64,000 nt of DNA, from contig NZ_VOOR01000010.1 in the NCBI RefSeq assembly GCF_007993045.1, positions 62,001 to 126,000 of the forward strand, given 5' to 3'. This stretch comes from Phaeodactylibacter luteus (GTDB lineage: Bacteria; Bacteroidota; Bacteroidia; Chitinophagales; Saprospiraceae). The notes under the pieces are model-generated. The model had not been told where the DNA came from, searched no databases, and saw only the letters and a program-made list of their open reading frames with translations. Positions 16,626 through 25,535 of the stretch are shown piece by piece; the stretch's first letter is position 1, and each line of letters opens with the position of its first letter. The position numbers and the translations under genes were made by a program.

Positions 16626-19160
16626 TCAACGCTCCTGCTGCCCCAAGGAGACCAAATTAGCAAAGAGGCGGAACGCGCCCGGCACCCCTGCCGGCAACTC
16701 ACGGAACCAGCTATAGCCACTATAAACATAGTAGCCCTCCCCATACTGGGCAACGAGCAGGCCGCCTTTTTTGGGGTCTTCGCCCGGATCATGGGAAGAA
16801 AGGACCGCGGTGTACTCTTCTGACCATTCATTTGGGAAGTACAGCCCACGTTCCTGCACCCAGCCTTCAAAATCCTGCTCCGTTATTTTATTGGGCCAGT
16901 TCAAAACCGGGTGGCCGGGGGCTAAAACCTCAACCGGCGCTTCTTCCACCGTGACCCGGTCTCGGGACAGCTTAAAGGGGTAAGGGCCAATGTCTTCGGA
17001 TTTCACCTTGAGCCCACGGGAGGTATTGTACTGTGCGACCACGGTACCGCCCTGCTTCACGTACCCCATCAGCGCATCCTGATGAAAAGCCATCCGTTCA
17101 TTGGTATTGTATACCCGGACGCCCAGCACCACAGCATCAAACTTTTTGAGGTACTCAACAGAGAGGTCGTCATCTTCCAGCAGTTCTACCTCATAGCCCA
17201 TCTGCTCAAGGCTGTTGGGCACTACATCCCCAGCCCCCATAAGATAGCCGATGCGGCGGCCCGCAGTTTTCAAGTCTACACGAGCTACCCGGGCACGGCT
17301 TTCCAGCATGACCGTCTGAGCAGGGATGTGGTCATAACTGATGAGGTCTAGCCCGCGGCTGTAAGCCTTGCCGTTTTCCAACTCTACCTCTGGGGAGATA
17401 TACCCCTCCGACTGTTCTTTGGGCGGGAACAAGGTGAAACTAAAAACCTGATCTGCTGATTTTGCCGCAAGGGAAACTTCTTGTGCAGCAGGCTCGGCCC
17501 TCCAACCTTCAGGCACCCTCAACCTTACCTTGCCAGATATGCTATCCGCTCCTGCCCTGACGCGGACACTGACCGGCTGCGCTGCTTCGCTGGCAAACAC
17601 ATAAACGCTCTCGCTGAGGTTTGCAAAAACTGGGGGGGTAATTTCAAAAGGCCGGTACACTTCCCCCTTGGCAGGGTCCGTTTCCTTGAACACAACTGGC
17701 CTTTGTACTGCCAGGGCAACCCCATCTACATTCAACCTGAACACAACATGCAGGGGCCGTGGCGTTTCTGGCAAACCCCGCATTTCCTGCGCTTCTACCT
17801 TGTACATGCCCAAGCTGCCGGGCTCGTTCAGCCAGTAGGGGTTGGTATACGCCATATCTTCTGGTATCGTGACCGTTTTGTACCATTTGTACTCTTGGTT
17901 GTTTTCCAAAACAAGAGCCAAGGCAGTGTCGCGGTCAAAGGGCAGGTAGGCTACACTTGAAAGCGCAACCGCTACCTCAGACCGGTTGACCACTTCGAGG
18001 CTCAGCTCCACTGCTTCGCCCGGGGTTGCAGAATATTCTTCAGCGGTAGCCTCCAGATAGAGCCCCATGCAGGCGAGGATAATCTCCTGCAGCTCCTTTT
18101 CTTTTTTCCGCGGCCAAAAACCATCGAGCGAGGCCATTGCTTTGTAAGCCTGCAACAGCTTGGGCACAGAGGCATGCGGCTTTGTGAAGTCATAAGCCCG
18201 GATGGCCTCCTCTAAGATTTCGCCTACTTTCTCGCCACCTTCCACCCGGGACCAAGTGGTGTTGATCCCTTCAAACAGCCGTTCTTTGCGAGCCGGCATA
18301 TCCCCTTTCAACAGTTCCAGGTATTCCTGTTGAGCACCTCGGCTCAGGGTGGCCCCAAAGCCTTGGCACTTGTGCATGCTGCGGGCTTCAGCCGCGATTT
18401 CATTATTGGACTTTCCCCTCATGGGGTAATACACCCCTATGTCTACGCTCATCATGCTAGACTTGTCTGCCTCGTCAAATGCTTCCTGGCTCCCATAAAA
18501 CCACCACGACGTATTGAAGAACAGCCGGCGGGGCTGCCAAGGCGCTACATACTTGAGCTGCTCGGGAAAGACGGAAGGGTCCGCTGCCAGGTCAAAAGCT
18601 TCGTAGGACAACATGGCCGAGGAAGTATGATGCCCGTGTGTACGGCCCGGGCTGCGATGATCAAACCGGTTGACGATCACGTCTGGCCGCCATTTCCGGA
18701 TGGCCCAGACCACATCGGCCAGCACCTCATCTTCTTCCCAGATTTTCAGGGTCTCATCGGGGTGCTTGGAGTAGCCAAAATCATTGGCGCGGGAAAACAA
18801 CTGCTCCCCCCCGTCCGTACGGCGGGCACCGAGCAGCTCCTGCGTACGGATGACACCAAGCAACTCCCGGATCTCAGGCCCGATCAGGTTCTGCCCTCCA
18901 TCGCCCCGGGTCAGGGAAAGGTAGGCGGTCTCTGCTTTCTCCTCGTTGGCCAGGTAAGCGATCAGCCGTTGGTTCTCATCATCGGGGTGGGCAGCCACGT
19001 ACAAAGCCGAGCCCAGGAAGTTCAATTGTTGTATTCCTTGGTAAATGTCGCCTGTAGTCCACCGCTTTGGGGCTTGGGCTTGCAGCCCATGCCACGACAG
19101 GCACACAATGGCAAATAGCACAGCCAAGTGCGGTAAGCGTAGATTTTGCATAAAATTCAA
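16626..19160 (-). CDS. Exported PIG-L family deacetylase, multidomain
   Basis: 844 residues with a signal peptide ending near LQAQAPKRW (Met4 at 19151 is an alternative start). The N-terminal third is a PIG-L/LmbE zinc deacetylase: ALYVAAHPDDENQRLIAYLA holds the zinc-binding His and Asp-Asp, and THGHHTSSAM supplies the third ligand. The middle is beta-rich (NEW3-like, SVRVRAGADSISGKVRLRVP). The C-terminal about 200 residues resemble a class I glutamine-amidotransferase/ThuA-like fold (VEYLKKFDAVVLGVRVYNTN). Such proteins are common in Bacteroidota and likely trim N-acetyl sugars outside the cytoplasm. Next to a chitinase gene on the same strand, 13 nt apart. Confidence 0.87.
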   Translation of the reverse strand: MNFMQNLRLPHLAVLFAIVCLSWHGLQAQAPKRWTTGDIYQGIQQLNFLGSALYVAAHPDDENQRLIAYLANEEKAETAYLSLTRGDGGQNLIGPEIRELLGVIRTQELLGARRTDGGEQLFSRANDFGYSKHPDETLKIWEEDEVLADVVWAIRKWRPDVIVNRFDHRSPGRTHGHHTSSAMLSYEAFDLAADPSVFPEQLKYVAPWQPRRLFFNTSWWFYGSQEAFDEADKSSMMSVDIGVYYPMRGKSNNEIAAEARSMHKCQGFGATLSRGAQQEYLELLKGDMPARKERLFEGINTTWSRVEGGEKVGEILEEAIRAYDFTKPHASVPKLLQAYKAMASLDGFWPRKKEKELQEIILACMGLYLEATAEEYSATPGEAVELSLEVVNRSEVAVALSSVAYLPFDRDTALALVLENNQEYKWYKTVTIPEDMAYTNPYWLNEPGSLGMYKVEAQEMRGLPETPRPLHVVFRLNVDGVALAVQRPVVFKETDPAKGEVYRPFEITPPVFANLSESVYVFASEAAQPVSVRVRAGADSISGKVRLRVPEGWRAEPAAQEVSLAAKSADQVFSFTLFPPKEQSEGYISPEVELENGKAYSRGLDLISYDHIPAQTVMLESRARVARVDLKTAGRRIGYLMGAGDVVPNSLEQMGYEVELLEDDDLSVEYLKKFDAVVLGVRVYNTNERMAFHQDALMGYVKQGGTVVAQYNTSRGLKVKSEDIGPYPFKLSRDRVTVEEAPVEVLAPGHPVLNWPNKITEQDFEGWVQERGLYFPNEWSEEYTAVLSSHDPGEDPKKGGLLVAQYGEGYYVYSGYSWFRELPAGVPGAFRLFANLVSLGQQER

Positions 19161-19173
19161 CTTTTCGTTTTGG

Positions 19174-20580
19174 TTAATGAACGGGCCAGCCCTCGAGTAT
19201 ATCTTGCTGCCCCTGCTCCTCGCGGGGGCCTGCGCCTGCCCTGATTTGCTTCACCAGTTTCCGGGCTGCTTGTCGTTCCCCGACCATAGCAGTCAAAGTA
19301 TAATAACCATATGGGAAGCTGGATGTTTCCCAGGTCACTTTAGCATAGGGCTGAAGGATAGCCTCCCGGAGCACCTTGCCCCGGCTGTCTATCAAAACCA
19401 GCTCAAGCGGCTCTGTCTCGTGGCTGATGATCGCTACAGAATCTTGGAACGGGTTAGGCACCGGCTCTACTTTTAACCGGTAGTCATTTTGGGCTGACAG
19501 CAGCCGGCCTTCGCCAAACCCTCTTGCAGCAGCCGCCGGCACGATGGGGCGGCGGGCAGCGGCCTGGCCAGGGCTTTCAACAGCTGCCCCTTCAGACAGC
19601 GCCTTAGGCTGCGGAGGGCGGTCTGCTGCCAGGGCCGGGCCTCCCTTCAGTTCATAATGCACAGCCCTCAAAAGAGAATATTCATTGAAGGCATCCCGGC
19701 CCAGTTCCCATAACATGACACCGCCAGCCTCTTCCAAGGCGAGCCTAGTTTTAGCTTTAATGGTGGCCAGCCCATTGAAATACAACTGCCCCACTTGGTC
19801 TAGATAAGCATGGGCTGGGTTTTGGCTCACAATAGCCCCATAATTGACCGAGCGGATGCGGCTGCGGTCGGTAAAATCCCAGCCGTAAAAAGGCAGGCCC
19901 AGTACGATTTTGCCGCGGGGCACGCCCTGTGCTTCCCAATAACTCAGGGAAGCCCTGGCCAAGCTTATAGGTGCGTGCTGCCCCGCCCGGTCTGGAGTCC
20001 AAGGCCCGGTGAGGTCGTAAGCCATGATATTGATAAAATCAAAAGCAAGGAGCGCTTCATCACTCACATGCCGGTACCGCGTCTTGGCAGGGAATGCAGC
20101 AGTCAGGAGCTTCTGCTCTCTGTCCAGGGCTGCCTTGAGCGCCAAGACAAACCCGCTATAGTTGGCATCGACCATTTTCCATTCTAGGTCTACATCTACC
20201 CCATCCAGGCTGTGGATGCGGACGTAATCCATGATGCGGGCAACAAAGGCGGCCCGCTGCTGCGGCTGAAGGTAATGCGACCAAGCTTGCTGCCAGTCTT
20301 CCTGTAAAGCACCGCCGGCCAGGGAGATCAAGACTTTGACCCCATGGCGCTGGGCTTCCCTTACGATGGGCGAAATATCCACATTGCTGGTCTGAAGGTT
20401 GCCATGGGCATCCGGGTTGGCAAAGGCTATGCAGAGGTGGGTGAGCTTGTCCATCTCTACCTGATGGAGAATGGGCTCCCGCTGAAACTGTAGATAACCG
20501 ACCACCCGCTGCGCCAGAGCAAGCTTGGCGGTAAATAGGCAGAAGATAAGAGCAGGCAGCAGATAGCCGATCCGATTCAT
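19174..20580 (-). CDS. GH18 chitinase-like glycosidase with C-terminal secretion domain
   Basis: 468 residues starting MNRIGYLLPALIFCLF, with a signal peptide cut after about LALAQ. The catalytic barrel shows LISLAGG and the GH18 signature DGVDVDLEW (126-134, acid/base Glu133); INIMAYDLTGPW and LGLPFYGWDF are further barrel strands. After a Pro/Ala linker, the last about 90 residues (VEPVPNPFQDSV, IDSRGKVLREA, FPYGYYTLTAMV, KLVKQ) form a type A-like type IX secretion domain, here with an unusual 23-residue tail beyond the usual end. Hydrolyses beta-1,4-GlcNAc polymers outside the cell. Probably expressed with the PIG-L deacetylase that follows 13 nt downstream. Confidence 0.88.
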   Translation of the reverse strand: MNRIGYLLPALIFCLFTAKLALAQRVVGYLQFQREPILHQVEMDKLTHLCIAFANPDAHGNLQTSNVDISPIVREAQRHGVKVLISLAGGALQEDWQQAWSHYLQPQQRAAFVARIMDYVRIHSLDGVDVDLEWKMVDANYSGFVLALKAALDREQKLLTAAFPAKTRYRHVSDEALLAFDFINIMAYDLTGPWTPDRAGQHAPISLARASLSYWEAQGVPRGKIVLGLPFYGWDFTDRSRIRSVNYGAIVSQNPAHAYLDQVGQLYFNGLATIKAKTRLALEEAGGVMLWELGRDAFNEYSLLRAVHYELKGGPALAADRPPQPKALSEGAAVESPGQAAARRPIVPAAAARGFGEGRLLSAQNDYRLKVEPVPNPFQDSVAIISHETEPLELVLIDSRGKVLREAILQPYAKVTWETSSFPYGYYTLTAMVGERQAARKLVKQIRAGAGPREEQGQQDILEGWPVH

Positions 20581-20654
20581 GGGGGAGTGATTTGACTTGG
20601 CTCGAATATAATAATTATCTGCATACATATAGCCCCTAACCTTTACAGCGGCCC

Positions 20655-21839
20655 CTATCCTTCGCCCAGTGCCTGCAACAAGTCGGCGATGACATCTTCG
20701 GGGTGCTCCAGGCCTACCGATACGCGCACCATGCCCGGGGTTATGCCAACCGCAAGGCGCTCTTCTTCTTTCAGCTTGCTGTGGGTCGTAGAAGCCGGGT
20801 GGGTAACAATAGTGCGGGTATCGCCGAGGTTGGAGGACAGGGAGCAGAGCTTGAGCCGGCTAAGGAAACGCCGCCCCGCAGGCAGCCCGCCCTTCAGCTC
20901 AAAAGCTACGATACCGCCGCCCATAGACATCTGCCTTTTCGCCAGCTCGTACTGTGGGTGGGAAGGCAGATGGGGGTAGAACACGCGCTCTACCAGTGCA
21001 CTGTTCTCTAATGCGCCTGCCAGCTGCAGCGCGTTGGCACAGTGGCGCTCCATACGCACCGCCAGCGTCTCCAAGCTTTTAGAAAACACCCATGCATGGA
21101 AGGGCGACATGGCAGGGCCGGTATGCCGGCAGAAAAACCGCACTTGCTCAATCAGCTCTGCTTTGCCCACGATCAGCCCGCCCAAGACCCGGCCTTGCCC
21201 GTCCATCCACTTGGTAGCGGAATGCACGACCAGGCCTGCCCCATAGGCTGCAGGGCGCTGCAGGTAAGGCGTTGCGAAGCAATTGTCTACATTTAAAATG
21301 AGCCCGTGCTTATCCGCCAAGGCTCCAGCCTTCTCCAGGTCAATCAATTGCAGGCCAGGATTGGAGGGCGTCTCCAGTACAATCATCTTGGTTTCCGGCC
21401 GGATATGGGCCTCCCAGGTGTCGATGTCCAATGGGTCTACATAAGTATACGAAATGCCCCAACGGGGGAAAAGGGAAGCTAAAATCTGATGGGTTGAGCC
21501 AAAAACTGCACGGGAGGCCAGCACATGATCGCCTGCTTCCAGGAAAGCAGCCATACTGGCAAAGACAGCGGCCATGCCCGAAGCTGTAGCGAACCCATCC
21601 TCAGCGCCTTCCAGGCTGCACACCTTTCGGATAAGCTCGTCGTTGTTGGGGTTGTTGTAGCGGGTATAGATGATGTCGTCATTGCCCCCGGTAAAAGCTT
21701 CTTCCATGCGCTCTGGCCCGGGGAAAACAAAACTGGAGGTCAGGAACATCGGCATGCTGTGCTCCCGGTAGCCGGTGCGCTCCATTTGCTCGCGTACAGC
21801 ACGGGTCTCGAAATGCAGTGGGCCGGTTGGTTCGCTCAT
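20655..21839 (-). CDS. metZ: O-succinylhomoserine sulfhydrylase / cystathionine gamma-synthase family
   Basis: PLP enzyme of 394 residues starting MSEPTGPLHFETRAVREQ; the frame to 21938 adds a non-homologous leader. Family motifs: YTRYNNPNNDELIRKVCSLE, ASGMAAVFASMAAF, the cofactor Lys in VVHSATKWMDGQGRVLGG and the C-terminal SSNLGDTRTIVTHPASTTH. FETRAVREQ plus SATKWMDGQG fit O-succinylhomoserine sulfhydrylase (MetZ), which makes homocysteine from sulfide. Paralogous Cys/Met transsulfuration enzymes are hard to tell apart. It is divergent from the sulfate activation genes, consistent with sulfur metabolism. Confidence 0.88.
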   Translation of the reverse strand: MSEPTGPLHFETRAVREQMERTGYREHSMPMFLTSSFVFPGPERMEEAFTGGNDDIIYTRYNNPNNDELIRKVCSLEGAEDGFATASGMAAVFASMAAFLEAGDHVLASRAVFGSTHQILASLFPRWGISYTYVDPLDIDTWEAHIRPETKMIVLETPSNPGLQLIDLEKAGALADKHGLILNVDNCFATPYLQRPAAYGAGLVVHSATKWMDGQGRVLGGLIVGKAELIEQVRFFCRHTGPAMSPFHAWVFSKSLETLAVRMERHCANALQLAGALENSALVERVFYPHLPSHPQYELAKRQMSMGGGIVAFELKGGLPAGRRFLSRLKLCSLSSNLGDTRTIVTHPASTTHSKLKEEERLAVGITPGMVRVSVGLEHPEDVIADLLQALGEG

Positions 21840-22345
21840 TTTTTTCGCTTTTGCGGTGTGATCGATATAATGGCAGGCCGTGCAATAGGGGCTCCCCCCC
21901 GCTGCCCTGTTATCGCCTCTTTCTACTGTAGGGCGCAAGGCGCTTGCCCAGCCTGTCCGCTTTCGCTAAAGGTAAAACTTTGAGGCATTCTCCCACACCA
22001 GATAGCCCGCCAATTTAATTAAAACTATTTTCCTATAGATTTAGTATAATTATTTCATGGCTTTATCTTTGCCCTGTTGCTTGGGCGCATCTGCCGGAGA
22101 TTTTATGGCCTAGCGCTGCGAAGGGGTACAAGCCCGATAGGGCCGAGCGGATAGCGAGCCCCGGAGCATAGCGGCAACCTGCCGAGAGGCAGGGGCAGGC
22201 CCCTCCCAAAAACAACAGCAACTGGGTTTGCGGCTTGCCCCTTGGGGAGTGATGCGTTAAGACAAGCCCGCTGCGCGCACTGATAATCTTCATTTCTTTG
22301 TACCTTCGTTTGCTCAACATTGGCACAGCAGAAAAAACAAAAACA
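21840..22345. other. Intergenic region between metZ and cysC, with repeat A3
   Basis: About 500 bases between divergent sulfur genes. Holds repeat A3 (22106-22236), TATCTTTG at 22064-22071 (fits the -7 box, with a TTTA about 20 nt upstream) and TACCTTCG at 22301-22308 (a near match). On the minus strand the metZ leader can form several GC-rich hairpins, but I do not recognise a known SAM riboswitch. Confidence 0.5.
22106..22236 (-). repeat. Repeat family A, copy A3 (reverse, short variant)
   Basis: Core GGCCTAGCGCTGCGAAGG, AAGCCCGATAGGGCCGAGCG and GAGCATAGCGGCAACCTGCC, then the leader complement with CTGGGTTTGCGGC. It lies between a possible promoter (22064) and cysC, so it may be transcribed in the cysC leader. 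Confidence 0.8.
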
Positions 22346-22942
22346 TTGGCTGAACATATCCACCCTATTTTTGACCGCCTGCTGCAACGGGAAGACCGGG
22401 AGCGCAGGCTGAAGCAGAAAGGCAAAGCCCTTTGGCTGACCGGGCTGTCGGGATCGGGCAAAAGCACTATTGCCCAGCACCTGGAGCGCAGGCTTTACAA
22501 CGAGGGCTTCTTCCCTCAAGTGCTCGATGGGGACAATATCCGCTCCGGCATCAACAGCAACCTCAGCTTCAGCGATGCAGACCGCAAGGAGAACATCCGG
22601 CGCATAGCGGAAGTCGCCCGCCTCTATCTGCATTCCGGCATTATCACCATCAACTCCTTCATCAGCCCAACGCGGGAGATCAGGGATATGGCCAGGGCCG
22701 TTATCGGAGCAGAGGATTTCATCGAAATTTACGTCAACGCCCCAATAGAGGTGTGCGAAGAGCGGGACGTAAAGGGGCTTTACCAAAAGGCAAGAGCTGG
22801 AGAGATCAAGGGCTTCACGGGCATAGACGCGCCCTACGAAGCGCCTTTGTCGCCGGCCTTCGAAATCCGGACAGACCAGCTGAGCCTGGATGAAGCGGTA
22901 GGCCAACTGTATGCCTTCATCCATCCCATCATAAAATACTAA
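22346..22942 (+). CDS. cysC: Adenylyl-sulfate kinase
   Basis: APS kinase of 198 residues: phosphorylates adenosine 5'-phosphosulfate to PAPS. P-loop GLSGSGKS, DGDNIRSG, the conserved FISPTREIRDMAR and ERDVKGLYQKARAGEIKGFTGI are all present. No in-frame ATG exists. The TTG at 22346 gives LAEHIHPIFDRLLQRED, which matches the family N-terminus; the earlier TTG at 22298 lies in a promoter-like sequence and adds 16 unrelated residues. First gene of cysC-cysD-cysN. Confidence 0.93.
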   Translation: MAEHIHPIFDRLLQREDRERRLKQKGKALWLTGLSGSGKSTIAQHLERRLYNEGFFPQVLDGDNIRSGINSNLSFSDADRKENIRRIAEVARLYLHSGIITINSFISPTREIRDMARAVIGAEDFIEIYVNAPIEVCEERDVKGLYQKARAGEIKGFTGIDAPYEAPLSPAFEIRTDQLSLDEAVGQLYAFIHPIIKY

Positions 22943-22989
22943 TCCATGCCCGCCCTTGCCATCCGGGCGGGCCAAAGCTATCCATCTTT

Positions 22990-23898
22990 ATGAGCTATAA
23001 CTTGAACCACCTGAAGGAGCTGGAAGCCGAGTCCATATTCATCATCAGGGAAGTCGCTGCCCAATTTGAGCGCCCGGTACTGATGTTCTCCGGCGGAAAA
23101 GACTCCATCCTCATGGTACACTTGGCGCGCAAAGCGTTCTACCCTGCCAACATCCCCTTTCCCCTATTGCACATCGATACCGGGCACAACTTCCCGGAAA
23201 CGATAGCCTACCGGGATGAACTGGTAGCAAGCGTGGGGGCCCGCCTGATTGTAGGCTCGGTACAGGAGGCCATCGATCAGGGGAAGGCGGTGGAAGAGAA
23301 AGGTTTTAACGCCAGCCGGAACTACCTGCAGACCAATGTGCTGCTGGAGGAACTGGAGAAAGGGAAATTCGACGCTGCCCTGGGCGGTGCCCGCAGAGAT
23401 GAGGAAAAAGCCCGTGCCAAGGAGCGCTTCTTTTCTCATCGGGACGAATTTGGGCAGTGGGACCCCAAAAACCAGCGCCCTGAGCTTTGGAACCTGTTCA
23501 ATGGCAAAAAGGTGTTCGGCGAGCACTTCCGCGTTTTCCCCATCAGCAACTGGACCGAACTGGATGTCTGGATGTACCTCGCCATGGAAAAGGTGCCCCT
23601 CCCCAGCCTCTATTTCGCGCACAAGCGCCCCGTCTTCGAAAGGGAAGGCACCCTATTGGCGGATTGCGAATACATCACCAAGCGGCCTGAAGAACAAGCC
23701 GCAGTGGAAGAGAAGATGGTCCGCTGCAGGACGATCGGTGACATGACCTGCACCGGCGTCTGGGAATCTGAGGCCGCTACGATTGAGGACATCATCAAAG
23801 AAGTTTCGATCGCCCGGAAAACAGAACGCGGCGGGCGGACCGATGACAAACGCTCTGAGACGGCTATGGAAGACCGGAAGAAACAGGGCTATTTCTAG
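22990..23898 (+). CDS. cysD: Sulfate adenylyltransferase subunit 2
   Basis: 302-residue catalytic subunit of ATP sulfurylase, which forms APS from sulfate and ATP. PP-loop SGGKDSILMVHLA near residue 35, GARRDEEKARAKERFFSHRD, the ISNWTELDVWMYL segment and the typical C-terminal TERGGRTDDKRSETAMEDRK-type motif are all seen. Length is standard. It follows cysC by 47 nt and precedes the GTPase subunit cysN. Confidence 0.96.
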   Translation: MSYNLNHLKELEAESIFIIREVAAQFERPVLMFSGGKDSILMVHLARKAFYPANIPFPLLHIDTGHNFPETIAYRDELVASVGARLIVGSVQEAIDQGKAVEEKGFNASRNYLQTNVLLEELEKGKFDAALGGARRDEEKARAKERFFSHRDEFGQWDPKNQRPELWNLFNGKKVFGEHFRVFPISNWTELDVWMYLAMEKVPLPSLYFAHKRPVFEREGTLLADCEYITKRPEEQAAVEEKMVRCRTIGDMTCTGVWESEAATIEDIIKEVSIARKTERGGRTDDKRSETAMEDRKKQGYF

Positions 23899-23953
23899 GT
23901 TGCCCCCATCCATTTTCCTTGACCTCCTTTTCCAAACAAGACAAAACAGCAGC

Positions 23954-25213
23954 ATGACTGACTATAAAAACATGGAGCTTTTGCGCTTTACTACCGCAGG
24001 CAGCGTAGATGATGGGAAATCGACCCTCATCGGCCGCCTGTTGTACGACAGCAAATCTATATTTGAAGACCAGTACGAAGCGGTGCGCCAGAGCACAGAG
24101 CGCAGGGGCGAAGAGGGTGTGAACCTTGCCCTGCTCACCGATGGGCTGAAAGCAGAACGCGAACAAGGCATCACCATTGATGTGGCCTACCGGTATTTTG
24201 CTACGCCCAAGCGCAAGTTTATCATAGCGGACACCCCCGGCCATATACAATATACCCGGAATATGGTGACGGGGGCTTCGACGGCTAATGTCGCTCTTAT
24301 CCTTATCGATGCCCGGCATGGTGTGGTAGAACAAACCCGCCGCCACGCCTTCATCGCTTCCCTATTGCAAATCCCCCACCTTGTCGTCTGTGTAAACAAA
24401 ATGGACCTCGTCGATTACAAAGAGGAGGCCTTTGAGCGGATCAAAGCTGACTTCGAAGAGTTTTCTTACAAACTCGATGTCAATGACGTGCACTTCATCC
24501 CCATTTCTGCACTAATGGGCGATAATGTGGTGGACAAATCAGCAAACATGCCTTGGTATGGCGGCTCCACCCTGCTCTACTACCTGGAGAACGTACATAT
24601 CGGCAGCGACTACAACTTCATCGACTGCCGCTTCCCCGTGCAGTATGTCATCCGCCCCAATACAGATGAATACCATGACTACCGGGGCTATGCAGGCCGG
24701 GTAGCCGGCGGGGTGTTCAAGAAAGGGGACAAGGTCATGCTGCTGCCTTCTGGCTTCACGAGCAAGATTGCAAAAATTGATACTTTCGACGGAGAGGTAG
24801 AGGAGGCTTACCCGCCTATGTCTGTGACCATGCTGTTGGAAGACGACCTCGACCTGAGCAGGGGGGATATGATCGTACGAGAAAACAACACCCCGGAAAT
24901 CGACCAAGATGTCGAGGTCATGGTTTGCTGGTTCAACGAGCGCCCGCTGCAGGTGCGCGGCAAGTATGCCATCCTTCATACGACTCAAGATGTGCGCTGC
25001 ATCATCAAAGAGGTGCGCTACAAGCTCGATATCAACTCCCTCCACAGAAACGAGGAGGACAAGCAAATCGGCATGAACGATATTGCAAGGGTGGTCATCC
25101 GGACCACCAAGCCGCTGTTCCACGACAGCTACCGGAAAAACAGAGTGACCGGAAGCGTGATTTTTGTGGACGAGTCTACCAATGAGACGGTGGGTGCTGG
25201 AATGATCATTTAA
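23954..25213 (+). CDS. cysN: Sulfate adenylyltransferase subunit 1 (GTPase)
   Basis: 419-residue EF-Tu-like GTPase that drives APS formation by CysD. G1 GSVDDGKST, switch motif EQGITIDVAYRYF, G3 DTPGH and G4 NKMD are intact. The C-terminal beta-barrel domains include GRVAGGVFKKGDKV. Start chosen at MTDYKNMELLRFTTAGSVD; the upstream frame overlaps the cysD 3' end in another frame and is a shadow. This copy has no fused CysC domain, in keeping with the separate cysC upstream. Confidence 0.96.
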   Translation: MTDYKNMELLRFTTAGSVDDGKSTLIGRLLYDSKSIFEDQYEAVRQSTERRGEEGVNLALLTDGLKAEREQGITIDVAYRYFATPKRKFIIADTPGHIQYTRNMVTGASTANVALILIDARHGVVEQTRRHAFIASLLQIPHLVVCVNKMDLVDYKEEAFERIKADFEEFSYKLDVNDVHFIPISALMGDNVVDKSANMPWYGGSTLLYYLENVHIGSDYNFIDCRFPVQYVIRPNTDEYHDYRGYAGRVAGGVFKKGDKVMLLPSGFTSKIAKIDTFDGEVEEAYPPMSVTMLLEDDLDLSRGDMIVRENNTPEIDQDVEVMVCWFNERPLQVRGKYAILHTTQDVRCIIKEVRYKLDINSLHRNEEDKQIGMNDIARVVIRTTKPLFHDSYRKNRVTGSVIFVDESTNETVGAGMII

Positions 25214-25232
25214 CAGGGCTCGCCCCAAGGCT

Positions 25233-25270
25233 AAAAGCGGCGGTGCATACGGTTGTGCCGCCGCTTTTTT
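25233..25270 (+). terminator. Terminator of the cysCDN operon
   Basis: AAAAGCGGCGG / CCGCCGCTTTTTT stem, 20 nt after the cysN stop. Confidence 0.9.
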
Positions 25271-25290
25271 CTTTCCTCCTAAAGCAGTTT

Positions 25291-25428
25291 GGGTGCAAAC
25301 CAGAGTGTCGTTTTTTGAAGGGGCCTGCCCCTGCCAACGGGCAGGTGCCGCTATGCTACGGGGCTCGCTGCCCGCTCGGCCCTGTCGGGCTTGCCACCCC
25401 TTCGCAGCGCTAGGCCAATGCCAGGCTA
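25291..25428 (+). repeat. Repeat family A, copy A4 (forward, short variant)
   Basis: Leader GTGCAAACCAGAGTGTCG followed by T-run, then GGGGCCTGCCCCTGCC, CGCTATGCTACGGGGCTCG, the short insert CCCTGTCGGGCTTG and the end CGCTAGGCCAATGCCAGGCT. No tail module is seen. Confidence 0.85.
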
Positions 25429-25535
25429 TACTCCCATCGGCCACCTGAATGGCGCCCCACCTTGAACCCCTGGCCAGCAAACTTTTTATCAGGCAGCTCC
25501 GTTTGCACAGTATCAAATACGGACAACTCCTGGCC

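Larger units (their letters stand above)
25214..25535. other. Non-coding interval with terminator and repeat A4
   Basis: Contains the cysN terminator (25233-25270) and repeat copy A4 (25291-25428). No promoter is evident for the next gene. Confidence 0.6.

Noticed and set aside
21840-22010. SAM riboswitch before metZ
   Set aside because: The leader has GC-rich hairpins, but I could not match the conserved core of any SAM riboswitch class.
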